Positions 1 to 25,030 are shown, numbered from the stretch's first letter. The stretch is DNA of 64,000 nt from Apostichopus japonicus (GCF_037975245.1 NC_092567.1:12722876-12786875); one strand, 5' to 3'. The notes: generated by a model not told the origin, from the sequence alone. Program-made: numbers and translations.

Positions 1-461
1 GAAGTTGTGCATAGTTTTATGGCCAACATATTGGGTATGAATATTGCACAATTCAAGTATAACTTTACATGACCTTTGACCTCTTATTCTTGTACTTTTT
101 TCCCCTTCATCTCCTGACCATTGTCACTGAATTTGTTTCAAATCAGATTAAATCCTTAGGAGAAGCAGTTTAATGGATTTAAAGTTTGAATCAAACTTGA
201 GCCCACCCAAATGACCTTTCACCTACTATCATAAAACTTTAAGGAATCCTTTGAGGCTCTGACATAGGCAAACACTTCAGCGACTTCTGTCAGGATGGAG
301 CAAATGAGCTGCGAGCAAGATGACAGATGTGTACAGACAGATACACACACTGCTATTGCACAAAGTCTATTGGCTTTACCAGGTGTGCTAATAATGAGGC
401 TGTAATGCATTAGCAAGCACTAAACCCACTATTTATGTTGGTATATAATTTGTAAATTTAC
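1..461. repeat. CKAP5 intron 10 part; interspersed repeat with DR1-type motifs
   Basis: No exon is seen. The stretch from about 60 to 390 resembles 54180-54545: both carry TGACCTTTGACCT-like 13-mers spaced 130-140 bp apart (70-82 perfect, 212-224 one mismatch) and end in a GACAGA...ACAC stretch. It is probably an old interspersed repeat. Confidence 0.55.
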
Positions 462-11743
<11,282 letters not shown>

Positions 11744-12339
11744 CTCTCACTTCTGTGGGTGAACTGTAACCATGACAAAAGAAACTTCACATTTTGAGGT
11801 ATACATCGGAGGGTAAAATGGAAACTGTCTAGTTAGTCAATACAAGATTTGATTGGTAAAATTAGGGAAAGAAACAAAAGCAAACCAAAACAATATTGAA
11901 ATCATTGTCTTATTTCTGTAACTTTCTGTATTTGCTAACTCTGTACTGAAAACTTGAGAAATCTTTGCACGGCTTCATATACATTTTAAAAGCCGTGCAC
12001 GGAAAAATAGGCCGTCATTTTGAGAAACCATCCATGCAAAAGATGACTGGATGGCTTGCTGCCTAAACCCCTGACCTGAACCCTTAACAACCACATACAG
12101 TAAGTATATACTATTTTAATATTTGTCCCATTATTCTCTCCATATCTTTTGGTGTTATGAGTTTTCCAACATAGTGACAAGCAGGTAATGGTTAAAAAAC
12201 AGTTTTGGAGGTACAGTATTTGACCTTTTGACCTATGACATCACCAATCACACAGGCACAAGTTTACAAGTGAACAACATACAGTATACTGTACGTATGG
12301 TCATAATTTGGTGTCAAGACTCATATTCAACATGTTGAC

Positions 12340-13530
12340 ATTAGTACAGTTACAGTACTGTACTTGTACCTACAGTTCTACAGCTGCATCTACTGTAGTA
12401 AGTTACTGCTGTACCTTGTAGCAATATTACTGTTGTACCTCGTAACTACAGTATATATATTACAGCTGTACCTCTTAACTAGTCTACTACTGTACCTCGT
12501 TACTATATTACCACTGTACAGTACCTTGTAAGTACTGTACCTCGTTACTACTGTATATATTATTATATAATATTACTATATATTGTAATTGATAAAGTTT
12601 CCTTGCTGAAGTTTTCCTGCACTGATTGTACCGATCGTTTGTACTTCTAGTAGCGCTGTTTTCTTGTTACTCTTATTCTTAACGGCTTAAGTATATGCTT
12701 ACTCTGTGGTTGAATATTTTGGAAAGGCTTAGGAGACATTACTTGATGTTGAGTTTACCGACTCTTTTCTGCATCACAGTTTATTCTAACCCATAGAAGC
12801 TCTTCTATATAAAGCGGCTGAGAATATCCTACGTTTACAGATTATACGAGATTGTACGTCTTTACGCGCGTATAATCCCTATTCAGGTGCACTGAAGCGA
12901 AGCCCTAAGCCACGTAGACACGGCGTAGACGCCGCGTCGAAAGTCGCGTACAGAAACGTATAACATCGTATAACCGCGTATAATCGCGTAGATAAACGTA
13001 GAGTATACGTCTACGCGAGTTATACGTGAGCGGTACTGTAACACTGTACAGTACCTCGAAAGTACTGTACCTCGTTACTATATTACCACTGTACAGTACC
13101 TTGTAAGTACTGTACCTCGTTACTATATTACCACTGTACAGTACCTTGTAAGTACTGTACCTCGTTACTATATTAACACTGTACAGTACCTTGTAAGTAC
13201 TGTACCTCGTTACTATATTACCACTGTACAGTACCTTGTAAGTACTGTACCTCGTTACTATATTACCACTGTACAGTACCTCGTAAGTACTGTACCTCGT
13301 TACTATATTACCACTGTACAGTACCTCGTAAGTACTGTACCTCGTTACTATATTACCACTGTACAGTACCTTGTAAGTACTGTACTGTACCTCGTTTATT
13401 AATTACTATTGTACCTCGTAAAGTACTCTACCCAATAACTACTGTACCTCACTGTTATACCTTGTATTTACTACTGTACCTCGTAACTGCTGTACATTAC
13501 TGCTGTACCTCTTAACTATATAATTACCTC
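12340..13530. repeat. 45-bp array (GTACTGTACCTCGTTACTAT...) with degenerate flanks and an inserted segment
   Basis: A 45-bp unit containing GTACAGTACCTTGTAAGTAC and CTCGTTACTATATTACCACT is repeated in register from about 13035 to 13390. Degenerate 'CTGTACCTCGTAACTA' copies flank it at 12340-12580 and 13395-13530. The array is interrupted at about 12590-13034 by non-repeat sequence. Confidence 0.9.
12811..13034. repeat. CpG-rich imperfect inverted repeat inserted in the 45-bp array
   Basis: The segment is packed with CG dinucleotides and CGTATAA/TTATACG motifs in otherwise AT-rich sequence. The left end (GCGGCTGAGAATATCC, TACGTTTA, GATTATACG) and the reverse complement of the right end (CCGCTCACG, TACGTTTA, GATTATACG) share words in the same order. 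This suggests a hairpin-forming element of about 220 bp. Confidence 0.5.
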
Positions 13531-14770
13531 ATTAATATGCAATAACTAATCAATTAATATGAAATGCAACTAAAATAAAAAAAAACAGCAATGATGCATT
13601 TGACTTAAATCTGTCAAGGAAATTGTAAAACAATAAAGCCATGTATCTCTCATGAATCAGAGTGACAGAGTCAGTATTCAGTTTCCACAATGAAACATTC
13701 TCTATATTGCTCAGGTTAAGCTGCATGTGAAATACACAAGACAAAAAAAAGACAAAAACATTTCCAGCTTTAGAGCAATAACATGTAAGGTACAGTAGGC
13801 TAAAGTACATACAACAGGGCCTACTGTAGGCCTATTAACAGATGTTGCAAATCTCTGATAAATTTCTGGAAATTACTACGTCATACAATATGTCTTTTAT
13901 TGAAGAAGAAGCAGACCTGTTACAAGAATTAATACTGAATGGCAGTTAAGTGTTAGATCATAATGAAACACTGCATACAGTATTCAAAATATTTTAATAG
14001 CTGGCAGCTTTACCAAGACCGATCTAATTATACACCTTCAATACGTAGCATATGTATGTGTGCAGTAAAAAAAAACATCAATCAAAGACATGACATTGTC
14101 GTGCAAGCTGCTCTTCCTGACGTCAAATATAGCCGAGCCAAAACATCCTGAAATCTCTTGAAGATGAGTCAGATCTCCTAATTATATTTCCTATACAGTA
14201 TGTCAGTGGTGGACATCCCTTTGCTGTGCATAGAGTCAAGTAATTACTGAGCTGTGCTCTGTACAGATTGGTCTGCCACTAGTACACAGTGTCTATTCCT
14301 ATCATTTCTACAATATATAACTGAAATTGAATGTTCAGCCTCACAATCAGCATATTATGTACAAGGCAAGTGTTATCTCAAACTGGTATTTCAAGTGAAT
14401 CATTAGTAACATTTGCTCATAAATACATGTATGAGACTTGACAGATAGTGAAAGATCATGTACAGTAATAGTGTCAAGTTGAAACTCACAAATTTGAAGA
14501 ATAAAAAAAATAATCGGTTGACACAATCACACTCAATCTAATATGTTAAAGTAAGGTGTGCAGCTAAGCCAGCCATCCAGCATGAATACAGTGCAGCATT
14601 TCACGAACAATCTCAAGTTTTTTTGGCCAACAAAAGTAGCCTGCACTGAGCATACTGTAGATTGCATTCCACATGTATAGTAGCACTGAACTCAACCTTG
14701 TACAGTGAAAGAGGTCAGGGCTTGAGCATGACAATTTAAGTCTCTTACGCGTACTGTGGACTATTTAGTA

Positions 14771-15811
14771 TAGTCAGTTGGGGTAAAAAAAAACAAGGGG
14801 GTAGTTGGGGTAAAAAAAAACAACCCCTTTTTATAGAAGGGGAATATTTAGCCAAAGTTCTTATTTATTTTTGGTGATAGTCCTATATGTCTAGTTTATT
14901 ATTATATAATTTCTGGAACTCTATGTCACTTCGCTGCCAATCACCGCTTCATCGAATCAAGCGAATGCTACAATAGCAAAATTTGAAGTTTGTACCACAT
15001 ATTCGAAACTTTCTCCTGCATACGCAGCTTATATGATGTGGAGATTATTCCAGCAGTTACAGCATAGCAGTTAGTGATATTACACTCCCCCATGGTAGAA
15101 TTACTCCAACTTCATTCACGCTTCATGGGGGGGCCTTGTTTTTTTTTACCCCAAAAAAATGATGTGAATGGGGTAAAAAAAAACAAGTACTTTCCGGCTC
15201 CAATGTACTCCCTATTTTGCCCGAATGTATAAATTTTTCCATAATGTTGATTTAAGAGGTTAGGCAAATAGTTTTCATGTCTGTCATGTGTCAAAAATGT
15301 TAAATAATTGGGCAGAAGTAACTGAAATTGGCTCAACTCTAATGTTTCTACTATATTACACCACATTTGTGTAGCATCATATACACACTGTACAGTATGA
15401 ATATGGCTGAGCATGACGTATGACACGAGCGATCCATTATTACGAATTAAGACAATTTCACAATTTGTTTCCTTTTTCATGTAAAGGTAGTAGCTCATAC
15501 TTAGATGTAATTATATGCAAACATGATTTTAAGATACATTCATGAAGAAAATAGCTGTTTTCTAGCATTTTTTTTTTTTACCCCGGCATTGTTATTTTTA
15601 CCCCGAATTAAGCAAATTTTGGGGGTAAAAAAAAAAAACATTTTTCGCAAAAAACGACACTTTCCATTTACAAAAAAGTTATTTTTGTTAATTTCTCTTT
15701 AAGAGAATCCCACTCCACACACTTGAACATTAGAACCAAAACAATACCTCTTACTCATCAATTTTTAGAGCAAACTTTAGGTAAATTGTTTTTTTTTACC
15801 CCATTTGACTA
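14771..15811. mobile_element. TA-flanked MITE with about 28-bp terminal inverted repeats
   Basis: The left end TAGTCAGTTGGGGTAAAAAA and the reverse complement of the right end TAGTCAAATGGGGTAAAAAA match except for two bases. Both ends abut a TA dinucleotide (14769-14770 and 15812-15813), the target-site pattern of Tc1/mariner-like elements. Inside, GGGGTAAAAAAAAACAA-type words recur in both orientations (14806, 15133, 15171, 15570, 15625). The 1041-bp element has no transposase, so it is non-autonomous. Confidence 0.8.
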
Positions 15812-17225
15812 TACTTACACAATGCTTTTTAATACAAACAAGACAATGGTTTTATTTACAGTGAACATGAAAGACACTACCTTTGTCTATACTTTTCATG
15901 ATGAGTTTCTAATATCCCAGGATGGAGTTAAGGGTTTAAAAGCCACCCAACCAGGGGGCTGAGGTATCATTCATGTTCATACACACTGTTACTAAATACT
16001 GTATCTAAATTATGATGGCCAAGTTGAGACAGGTTGCATTTACTCATCCTGTGTGTGGCCTGATCAAAAAGTAAACAGGCCATCAGTGCCATTTGAAAAT
16101 TTATATTTGTGCTATAACACATAATGGTCCCTTTGAAACTACTTTGGAATACTGGGAGAAATCCACAGAGTGCCATAGTCAAACTTTGGTAATTTAGAAG
16201 TTAGAACTGTTAACTACGTACATAATTTACTCCTCTGTGTACTGTATGTAAGTACAATACAGTTGATTTGTACCGTGATCCATACCATATACAGTATGTA
16301 ACATCTACACAAAGCATTGCACAAAGCCTCAAGGCTATGAACAGAATTTAAGGATTGTTTTAAGGAAATTCTAAGCATTTCTCACAAATTTATGATAAAA
16401 TTATCAATTCACATTAATAAAAATATGGAAGTTTATTAACCCTTGTATTATTTAAGAATAATGTGTTTGGATTTCAGAAAAGTTCTGGTTAGTTGCTGTG
16501 GAACTTCAGAGAAGAATGAACTACAATATGGTGATGAGGACACTCCCAGTGGTCCCTTGCTATATTAAGATAATTAAGTGTAAAGCCACCATTCATACCC
16601 TGGTCGGGAAGTTATCAATTCCAGGTTGAGAAAAACTTCATTAGTCACATGTGAGACTCACACTGGTCTGTGTTTATGCAGAAGTGACAAGGTTTAATAT
16701 TGAGAGATGGGTCACTTGAGCACCTGAGCATTCACACTAAAATATCAATGGATTGCCCCCGTGGGGCCAGGACCTAGGACAGGATAGGGAGATGATGATT
16801 GTGGGGTGTGATCCTGAGTAAACGAGCATGGATACTAAGATCTTAATCGCCCTTGCAGTCAGGTACTGTACTCCTTGCGTTCTAAAATTATGTGAACAAG
16901 ATTATTCTTCCACTGAGGAAAATAGTATTCTTAACAAAGTAACTTGGTAGCAATTGAATTCACACTGCATAGGAACATTGAAAACTCTAGGCAACCATTC
17001 CACATGTACCATTTCAAAACAAATTTACAATAATATTTGTACACACTGTTCAGTAGTTAGGATAGTCTGTCAGAATTTGAAGAAGACCTCCCAGGATGAC
17101 TGATACACCACATGATACTACACATATTATACTTCACTTCCTAGAGAAGAGTAAGAAAGATGACTCCCAAACAACCACACCCAGTCTTCCCAAGTAAACA
17201 CCAAGATATTGAGATGGGGTTCTTT

Positions 17226-19290
17226 AACCATTACCAGTGTTGAATACTGTATCTATTCTCAATGTTGAATATATGTATCTTTCTCTGCTACCAGTGTTGA
17301 ACAGTGAATTACTGTATCTATTCTCAATGTTGAATACTGTATCTTTCTCTGCTACCAGTGTTGAACAGTGAATTACTGTATCTATTCTCAATGTTGAATA
17401 CTGTATCTTTCTCAGCTACCAGTGTTGAATACTGTATCTATTCTCAATGTTGAATATATGTATCTTTCTCTGCTACCAGTGTTGAACAGTGAATTACTGT
17501 ATCTATTCTCAATGTTGAATACTGTATCTTTCTCTGCTACCAGTGTTGAACAGTGAATTACTGTATCTATTCTCAATGTTGAATACTGTATCTTTCTCAG
17601 CTACCAGTGTTGAATACTGTATCTATTCTCAATGTTGAATACTGTATCTTTCTCTGCTACCAGTGTTGAATAGTGAATTACTGTATCTATTCTCAATGTT
17701 GAATATATGTATCTTTCTCTGCTACCAGTGTTGAACAGTAAATTCCTGTATCTATTCTCAATGTTGAATACTGTATCTTTCTCTGCTACCAGTGTTGAAC
17801 AGTGAATTACTGTATCTATTCTCAATGTTGAATACTGTATCTTTCTCTGCTACCAGTGTTGAACAGTGAATTACTGTATCTATTCTCAATGTTGAATACT
17901 GTATCTTTCTCAGCTACCAGTGTTGAATACTGTATCTATTCTCAATGTTGAATACTGTATCTTTCTCTGCTACCAGTGTTGAATAGTGAATTACTGTATC
18001 TATTCTCAATGTTGAATATATGTATCTTTCTCTGCTACCAGTGTTGAACAGTAAATTCCTGTATCTATTCTCAATGTTGAATACTGTATCTTTCTCTGCT
18101 ACCAGTGTTGAACAGTGAATTACTGTATCTATTCTCAATGTTGAATACTGTATCTTTCTCTGCTACCAGTGTTGAACAGTGAATTACTGTATCTATTCTC
18201 AATGTTGAATACTGTATCTTTCTCAGCTACCAGTGTTGAATACTGTATCTATTCTCAATGTTGAATACTGTATCTTTCTCTGCTACCAGTGTTGAATAGT
18301 GAATTACTGTATCTATTCTCAATGTTGAATATATGTATCTTTCTCTGCTACCAGTGTTGAACAGTAAATTCCTGTATCTATTCTCAATGTTGAATACTGT
18401 ATCTTTCTCTGCTACCAGTGTTGAACAGTGAATTACTGTATCTATTCTCAATGTTGAATACTGTATCTTTCTCTGCTACCAGTGTTGAACAGTGAATTAC
18501 TGTATCTATTCTCAATGTTGAATACTGTATCTTTCTCAGCTACCAGTGTTGAATACTGTATCTATTCTCAATGTTGAATACTGTATCTTTCTCTGCTACC
18601 AGTGTTGAATAGTGAATTACTGTATCTATTCTCAATGTTGAATACTGTATCTTTCTCAGCTACCAGTGTTGAATACTGTATCTATTCTCAATGTTGAATA
18701 CTGTATCTTTCTCTGCTACCAGTGTTGAATAGTGAATTACTGTATCTATTCTCAATGTTGAATATATGTATCTTTCTCTGCTACCAGTGTTGAACAGTGA
18801 ATTACTGTATCTATTCTCAATGTTGAATACTGTATCTTTCTCTGCTACCAGTGTTGAACAGTGAATTACTGTATCTATTCTCAATGTTGAATACTGTATC
18901 TTTCTCAGCTACCAGTGTTGAATACTGTATCTATTCTCAATGTTGAATACTGTATCTTTCTCTGCTACCAGTGTTGAATAGTGAATTACTGTATCTATTC
19001 TCAATGTTGAATATATGTATCTTTCTCTGCTACCAGTGTTGAACAGTGAATTACTGTATCTATTCTCAATGTTGAATACTGTATCTTTCTCAGCTACCAG
19101 TGTTGAATACTGTATCTATTCTCAATGTTGAATATATGTATCTTTCTCTGCTACCAGTGTTGAACAGTGAATTACTGTATCTATTCTCAATGTTGAATAC
19201 TGTATCTTTCTCTGCTACCAGTGTTGAACAGTGAATTACTGTATCTTTTCTCAATGTTGAATACTGCATCTTTTCTCGGTTACCAGTGTT
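17226..19290. repeat. Minisatellite with a 313-bp higher-order repeat
   Basis: Units of about 47-64 bp (TACCAGTGTTGAACAGTG, AATTACTGTATCTATTCTC, AATGTTGAATACTGTATC) alternate in variant forms. From 17601 a block of several variant units recurs exactly 313 bp later at 17914 and again at 18227. Later blocks are rearranged. Confidence 0.95.
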
Positions 19291-19299
19291 GACCTTCAC

Positions 19300-20400
19300 C
19301 AAATATAAAAGTGTAACTTATTTATTCCCTATGGTGGATCTACAGTACCTGCTTTAGTGTGACCTCCATCAATGCTTAGGTTAGACTTCATCATCATGTT
19401 TAGATGTGGATATATAGTACACACCAAACATGAAGTTCACCATACCTGTAGCTGTGGTTATCATGCTTGAACAAACGCACTTGTAAGGCAAATTCAGACT
19501 TCCAACTGACCTGAAATGATCTTTGACCTCCACAAAAACAACAGTGCAGGATCTTTAACTCACTACATGGTAGATCTTGTTGCTACAATATGGGTATGAC
19601 CTCCATCTAAGCTTGGACTTATCAAGTTCTACAAGGTTGACATTTGACCTCCCTTGACCTGAAATTATGTTGGATTGTCAGATTACCAAAAATTGATCTT
19701 GCACTCAGTAAGGTAAATCCACATAACAAGTACAGTATTCAGTGCAACTCCCAGTTATCATGTTTACAAGATCAGGTCTCACACAGACATACATACTATT
19801 GTCACACAGGCCAATTGAACAACTTGCCAAAGTCAAGAGACCAAGATAAATATGCAAAAAATATCTGTGGAGCTATAAATGTATCATTGAAACCCTTTTA
19901 AATCCTTTTTGGATATACTGTAACCTGTCACAGGTCAAGGGATCATGGGGGTATAAGGTAGGCCTGAGTCAGGTAACACAAAATCGGAACCTGGTACCCG
20001 TTATCATTACCCGGGTGGGTAACTGGTACCCGAAACTCCGGACCGAATATTGAAGAAAAAAAATTGTGAAACTAGTCATAAACAATGTACAATGGCAAAT
20101 CACCATGGCAAATGGCAAATTATGGCAAATCACCATGCCACCTTTCATTACTAATCCGATCAATCACATGGTTGCCTAACACCACACTAAGTCAATGGGG
20201 AAATCTAGTCTAACCATCTGTTTATTCGCTAAAATTGTGAAGCTCAGTTACAGTAGCTGGAACTAAAATATCCATGGAATACTTTCATTATTGCTGCTAT
20301 CTTCGACCACATGGTAGCCTCACACCACACTAAGTCAATTGGAAAATCTTGCCTAACCATCGCTATCTAAATGCAAAAAAAAAAAAAATTAGCTGGATAT
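19300..20400. repeat. Degenerate interspersed repeats: DR1-bearing family and a local 60-bp duplication
   Basis: Around 19340-19660 the text resembles the DR1-bearing repeat (TGATCTTTGACCT at 19517-19529, and several 'GACCTCC' words). At 20166-20225 and 20309-20368 a 60-bp segment (CACATGGTNGCCTNACACCA, then CACTAAGTCAAT) occurs twice in direct orientation 143 bp apart. A GGTACCC/GGGTACC palindrome cluster lies at about 19990-20035. Confidence 0.5.
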
Positions 20401-23144
20401 CGGCAATTGTTTGGAAGGTATGTGCTATGTTTTGAAGAGGGAATGTAAGTATTTTACGTACACTGTTGCTGCTGAGATGGATTAAGTATGGATTAGTCAA
20501 TGGTTCTTGGTTGCACTCAAGTCACCCCTGGGTCCATGTGAATCAGTTTCCAGAACGGCACCTGGTACTTGAAAGCTTCAATTTGAGCTATTTGCGCCCC
20601 TGCTTATACTGTATCCCCAAATTTACTGCTAGCCCGGCAATGCTGTGCCTCTATTCAAATTATGACAAGCTCTGCATAATTGTGTGTAACTTAGCCTGGA
20701 CCTAATAAGTATAAATATTAGCCTAGGTCAACAAAAGTGTTATGAATTCACAGTGACCCTTCCATTTGAAGTACAATCAATCTTTTTCTCAGTCAAAATC
20801 TCAGCAAATTGGGGGAAGTTTTCTTAGTACCATGACACAGCAATGCTGATAACAACAGTACCATGACAAAATCCAACATGAGGAAGCAATATACTGTACT
20901 GTATGTAAACTGATGATCTTGAGTAAAAAATAACACAATTTTCAATGTAACATATCAACAAAGAAGCAACATAGAATGATTTTGAAAACTTTAGGCCTAT
21001 TTGCCCAGCAGCCTGGTGAAAAACCATGTCTTCCTGTGTTCTGAGTACCCAACTTCCATAATTGGTGACAAAAGTGTGAGACAGCTCTAGGGTTCAATGC
21101 AAGCAGTAGTCACATCTCATTTCAATTTGTAGAGTGATTACAATACCAGGTGGTCCTTAAAAGAACTACTCAATGTTCTATTGAACACAACATTTGGCAT
21201 GTTGTACAGTACTTAGGTGATGACATTAAACAACATCATCCTCTATAATAGTTTAATTGATTAGTTATTAAACACAGTAATTTAGACTTGACACTCTTAC
21301 TGTACAGTAGGTGCCATTTCACTATAAACCACATTTCAACTAGCTCAAGATCTGTATATTGTGCACATGTACAGTAAAGCAAGTTAACAATTCTATATTG
21401 AATTTATATGTACAGTATACACAAAACTTTCAACATTTTTGTCCAGCTGCTGGGGGAATAAGGTAACTGGCTGAATAATGTGAGCAGTATATACTCCTTA
21501 TTTCCCCAGGGGTTTATTGCTAACTGTACTAGGCCTAGCCTAGTTCTTATTCATTGGACTGCTGGCGGAATAACACGATGCACTCTTTTATTCACTTGGC
21601 AGCGTGATGAATAATAAGTACAAGTATACATCAGGGTAGACAATTTAATGGTCGCCAATTTGCCATTGGCCAGTAGAATTTTAAATTTGGTGAACAGAAA
21701 AGGAACTTTGCTCGATAGTTTGGTAAGTGACCTGTGGACTAGTCACACACGAATATGGGCAAGAGTATCATTGCAAACATATTACAGTATGATAAAAGCA
21801 GTTCCTTGGCAAACTTGAAGCATGTTTAAGTGAACTGATTTTTGTCAATGACCGATCTCAATGGGAATTGACTGCGTAAAGTGGTTTTCTATCTGCATGT
21901 GCATTATGGGAATATTTCATGTGCACAGGAGGTTCTTCACAAGCTCCACAGAGCATTCCCTCCATTAATTAATGTACAGCAATTTTAAACATAATTTATG
22001 ATCTAATATTACCATACTGGGAATGGGTTCACCTTACGATGTCAAGGCTCAAATTAAACAGTCGTCCGATCATGTCTAACAACATAAAACTCTGCTTAGG
22101 TTGTCCCACAGACGACTAGCTTATTTGCAGTAAGTGTTCAACACTTCAAACAAAACTCAGAAAATCCATATTCTTTAAAATAAAGATCTGCCCGGAAAAA
22201 TTGATAGTAACTTGTATCATCCTCCATTCATACTAAAAACAAATTAGGAAATAAATCACATTTTGCAACGCTCTGTAATGAGGGGAAATCCTACATTTTA
22301 GCTGTATGCACACCGCTTCACATCGCCAACTTGCAATTAGCAAGAACTTGTTATTAGTAAGGACAGAAAGTGCATACTTTACATACAGTATGGTTACAAT
22401 GGTTACATACTTCATACTACAGACCCTGGTGGCCGCGACCACATTTGCTTTCTACCTCACAGCCGCACGCACAACAAAATGCTGAAGTACAATGTGTATG
22501 CAATACTATACTGTGCATGTGGGCATAATCAAGTATATAACTTGGCAAAGCTTGTTCGACTTTGAGTATCGTATCATATCAGTTTCCACTAGTACTCCTG
22601 TAGCCGTGTATAGATCTAGACTCAAAAGCAATGTGTAACTAACTGCTAGTGTTACCGTTATTTCGAAGTCATTCTGTGCGGTCTAATGTAACCGTAACTA
22701 AGTAAGTTAGGCTACTACTGTACAGTACTACCCTGTAACTAGTACTGTGATGTCATTAGTGATACTGTAGTTTTACCAGCATTGGACCTAGGCTAGCAAA
22801 TTGAATAGTCTTGTTTTGCAAATACCTTCCAGAAAGTTATCACTTTTTACATATTTCTAATTTTGAACTGTTCCGGCACCATGTGCGGTAAGCTCAATTA
22901 ATTTACTTATGTTAAATTCACAGACAGGAAGCATAGGCTTTTAAGCCTATGTTAAGGTTTCGTATGATTTTCATTCGCAAACTGTATGCTACAGCAGCCT
23001 ACGCCTAATCATTCGTTGCGCCAGGCGCTCCTTACGACTCAAGATATCAAATTTAACCTAAATCATTTGAGTAAGGATTTCCTCTTTTCCAAAAGAAATA
23101 TTTAGATCCTTACGAAAAAAATCCTTTTCTCGGGGACTTCTTAC

Positions 23145-23320
23145 CGTGCTTTCGGGGTAATTTGATTATGTGTTGTGAGTTAGTTTCGACTTCGGATCGG
23201 ATCCATAGAAAGTTTATATGATTCCAACGTTGTGATGTACCCTGATTAGCAGATCGATAGATTCGTCGTTTCAAATGATATGTTGATCACGTGACAAACC
23301 TTGTGCGCTTTGATTGGATT
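23145..23320 (-). promoter_or_regulatory. Candidate CKAP5 promoter and noncoding exon 1
   Basis: On the minus strand the order is CCAAT (23313-23317), the E-box CACGTG (23288-23293), TATAAA (23213-23218) and then, about 70 bp on, CACG/GTAAGAAG as a donor-like site at 23145/23144. This fits a short noncoding exon spliced to 11763. It is positional inference only; no transcript evidence can be seen. Confidence 0.3.
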
Positions 23321-23746
23321 TCAATAATGGTCTTTTAACGTAGATAGATTCAAAGTTAAACCGCGAGATTACGTGATTACACACAAAAAGTATGTTATTT
23401 AATTCGCAAAAAGAATATTTCATATTCCTTTTGTGATACTCTGAGTCTCTCCCTGTCATAACAGTGACCTAGAATGGGAATTTCAATTGATTGCGATCAA
23501 TCAATATGCCTTCGACATTTTCATAACGGTCCATGCACTGACAGGAACCTCAGTGAATCCGAAGCTTGAACCTGCAGAGAATATTTTTACGGGCAGGGAC
23601 TAATTAAGTCAACCCAAGGACGAGGGCGAAACCACATATACTTCTTGGGGGGAGTAGCCCCACCCCACCCTCATCAGCAAACAAATATTACAGCAAAAAA
23701 TCCTTGTGAACAGCACATAACATGCAACGTCTATTTGCGGTACACA

Positions 23747-24126
23747 GGCGCGTATCCAGGGGGAGGGGTGGGGCGAGGGGAGGGTGGGGATCGCCACCGG
23801 GTAAGAAAAAAGAGGAGAGGAAATAAAGAGAAGAAAAAAGTGAAACAGAGGGGGAAAGAAAGAGGAGGAAGGAGAGGAAGGAAGTAAAAAGAAAAAGAAG
23901 AAAGAGAGAAGAAGGAGAAAAGGAGGGAATAGACGAAGAGAATAGACGACACCGGGAAGAGAAAAGAGAAAGAGGAACAGTGACATAATTGCAGCGCTGA
24001 TCCCTATTATGTACTCAGGGTAGCCAGTGACGGATCGAGGATATCGGAAGGGGCGTGCGCCTCACCTTTCCCTTTACACCGACAACTCCATTTTTGAGGT
24101 TTTCCATTTTTCCTCTATCACTAATG

Positions 24127-24184
<58 letters not shown>

Positions 24185-24617
24185 CAATTGTGCTATGAAA
24201 CCAACTGTGGCTGGTCTCGAACTTGACCGAGTCGTCGGGAACCAGGATCTATAGGCTATGCGAACTGCACTAGACCTATGTTATACACTCCGACCTGACT
24301 GCTAATTGTTTCCCCCAAACCTACAGTAACGTTACTCGTGCAATTAATGAATCTTAAAATGAATTCCGCATGCGATTGGAGAATTGATCACATCTCCTGT
24401 GAGCATCATGTAGTGGATCCAAGGGCGCATCATGGGCGGGGGGTGGCAGTTCTTGAGATTGTTCCCATCTGCATGAAAACGTGCCCACAACCCTACGCCC
24501 CACCCCTCTAATCGGTGCGCGATGGTTTACGAAACTTAATTAATGACCTTCTCCCGTATTACCAAGACCGTGACAAAATCCGGCAACACACCACTTCATA
24601 GATTACTGAAGTGATCG
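23747..24617 (+). repeat. Interspersed repeat unit 1 of a tandem pair
   Basis: Begins CAGGCGCGTATCCAGG, then a GA-rich purine tract, CTGATCCCTATTAT, GCCAGTGACGGATCGAGG, a (TA)n run at 24128-24178, GAACCAGGATCTATA, and ends near CACACCACTTCAT. The next unit (24618-25490) repeats the same order. No credible protein is encoded; the open frames in the purine tract are compositional. Confidence 0.8.
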
Positions 24618-24966
24618 CAGGCGCGTATCCAGGGGGCGTTGGGGCGCGCACACCGGGTAAGAAAAAGAGGAGAGAAGAAAAGAGAAAAGAAAAAAAGGAA
24701 AAAAGAGGGGCCAAAAGAGGAGAAAGGAAAGGAAGGAAGGGAAAAGAAAAAGAAGAAAGAGAAAAAGAAGAAAAGGAAGGGACAGAAGAAAACATCAAGA
24801 CACCGGGAAGAGAAAGAGGAACAGTGATATAATTACAGCGCTGATCCCTATTATATACACAGGGTAGCCAGTGACGGATCGAGGATTTTGGAAAGGGCGT
24901 GCGCCTCAGCCTACCCCTTAAAATGACAACTCCATTTTTGACGTTTCCATTTTTCCTCTCCCACTA

Positions 24967-25030
<64 letters not shown>

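Larger units (their letters stand above)
11764..23144 (-). other. Presumed 11.4-kb first (5'UTR) intron of CKAP5
   Basis: The first coding exon has an acceptor 20 bp before its ATG, so a noncoding exon must lie upstream. A donor-like CACG/GTAAGAAG at 23145/23144, downstream of TATA and CCAAT-type motifs, is the best candidate in this window. Apart from the arrays and MITE listed separately, 13550-14768, 15814-17225, 19700-19970 and 20400-23140 show no gene that I can support. Confidence 0.35.

Noticed and set aside
17601-19302. Five near-identical 70-74-codon minus-strand frames
   Set aside because: Copies of one stretch of minisatellite repeated by the 313-bp block, not a gene family.
23609-24832. 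Lys/Arg/Glu- or Phe/Ser/Leu-rich frames (also 29255-29703)
   Set aside because: Generated by polypurine/polypyrimidine tracts in the interspersed repeat.
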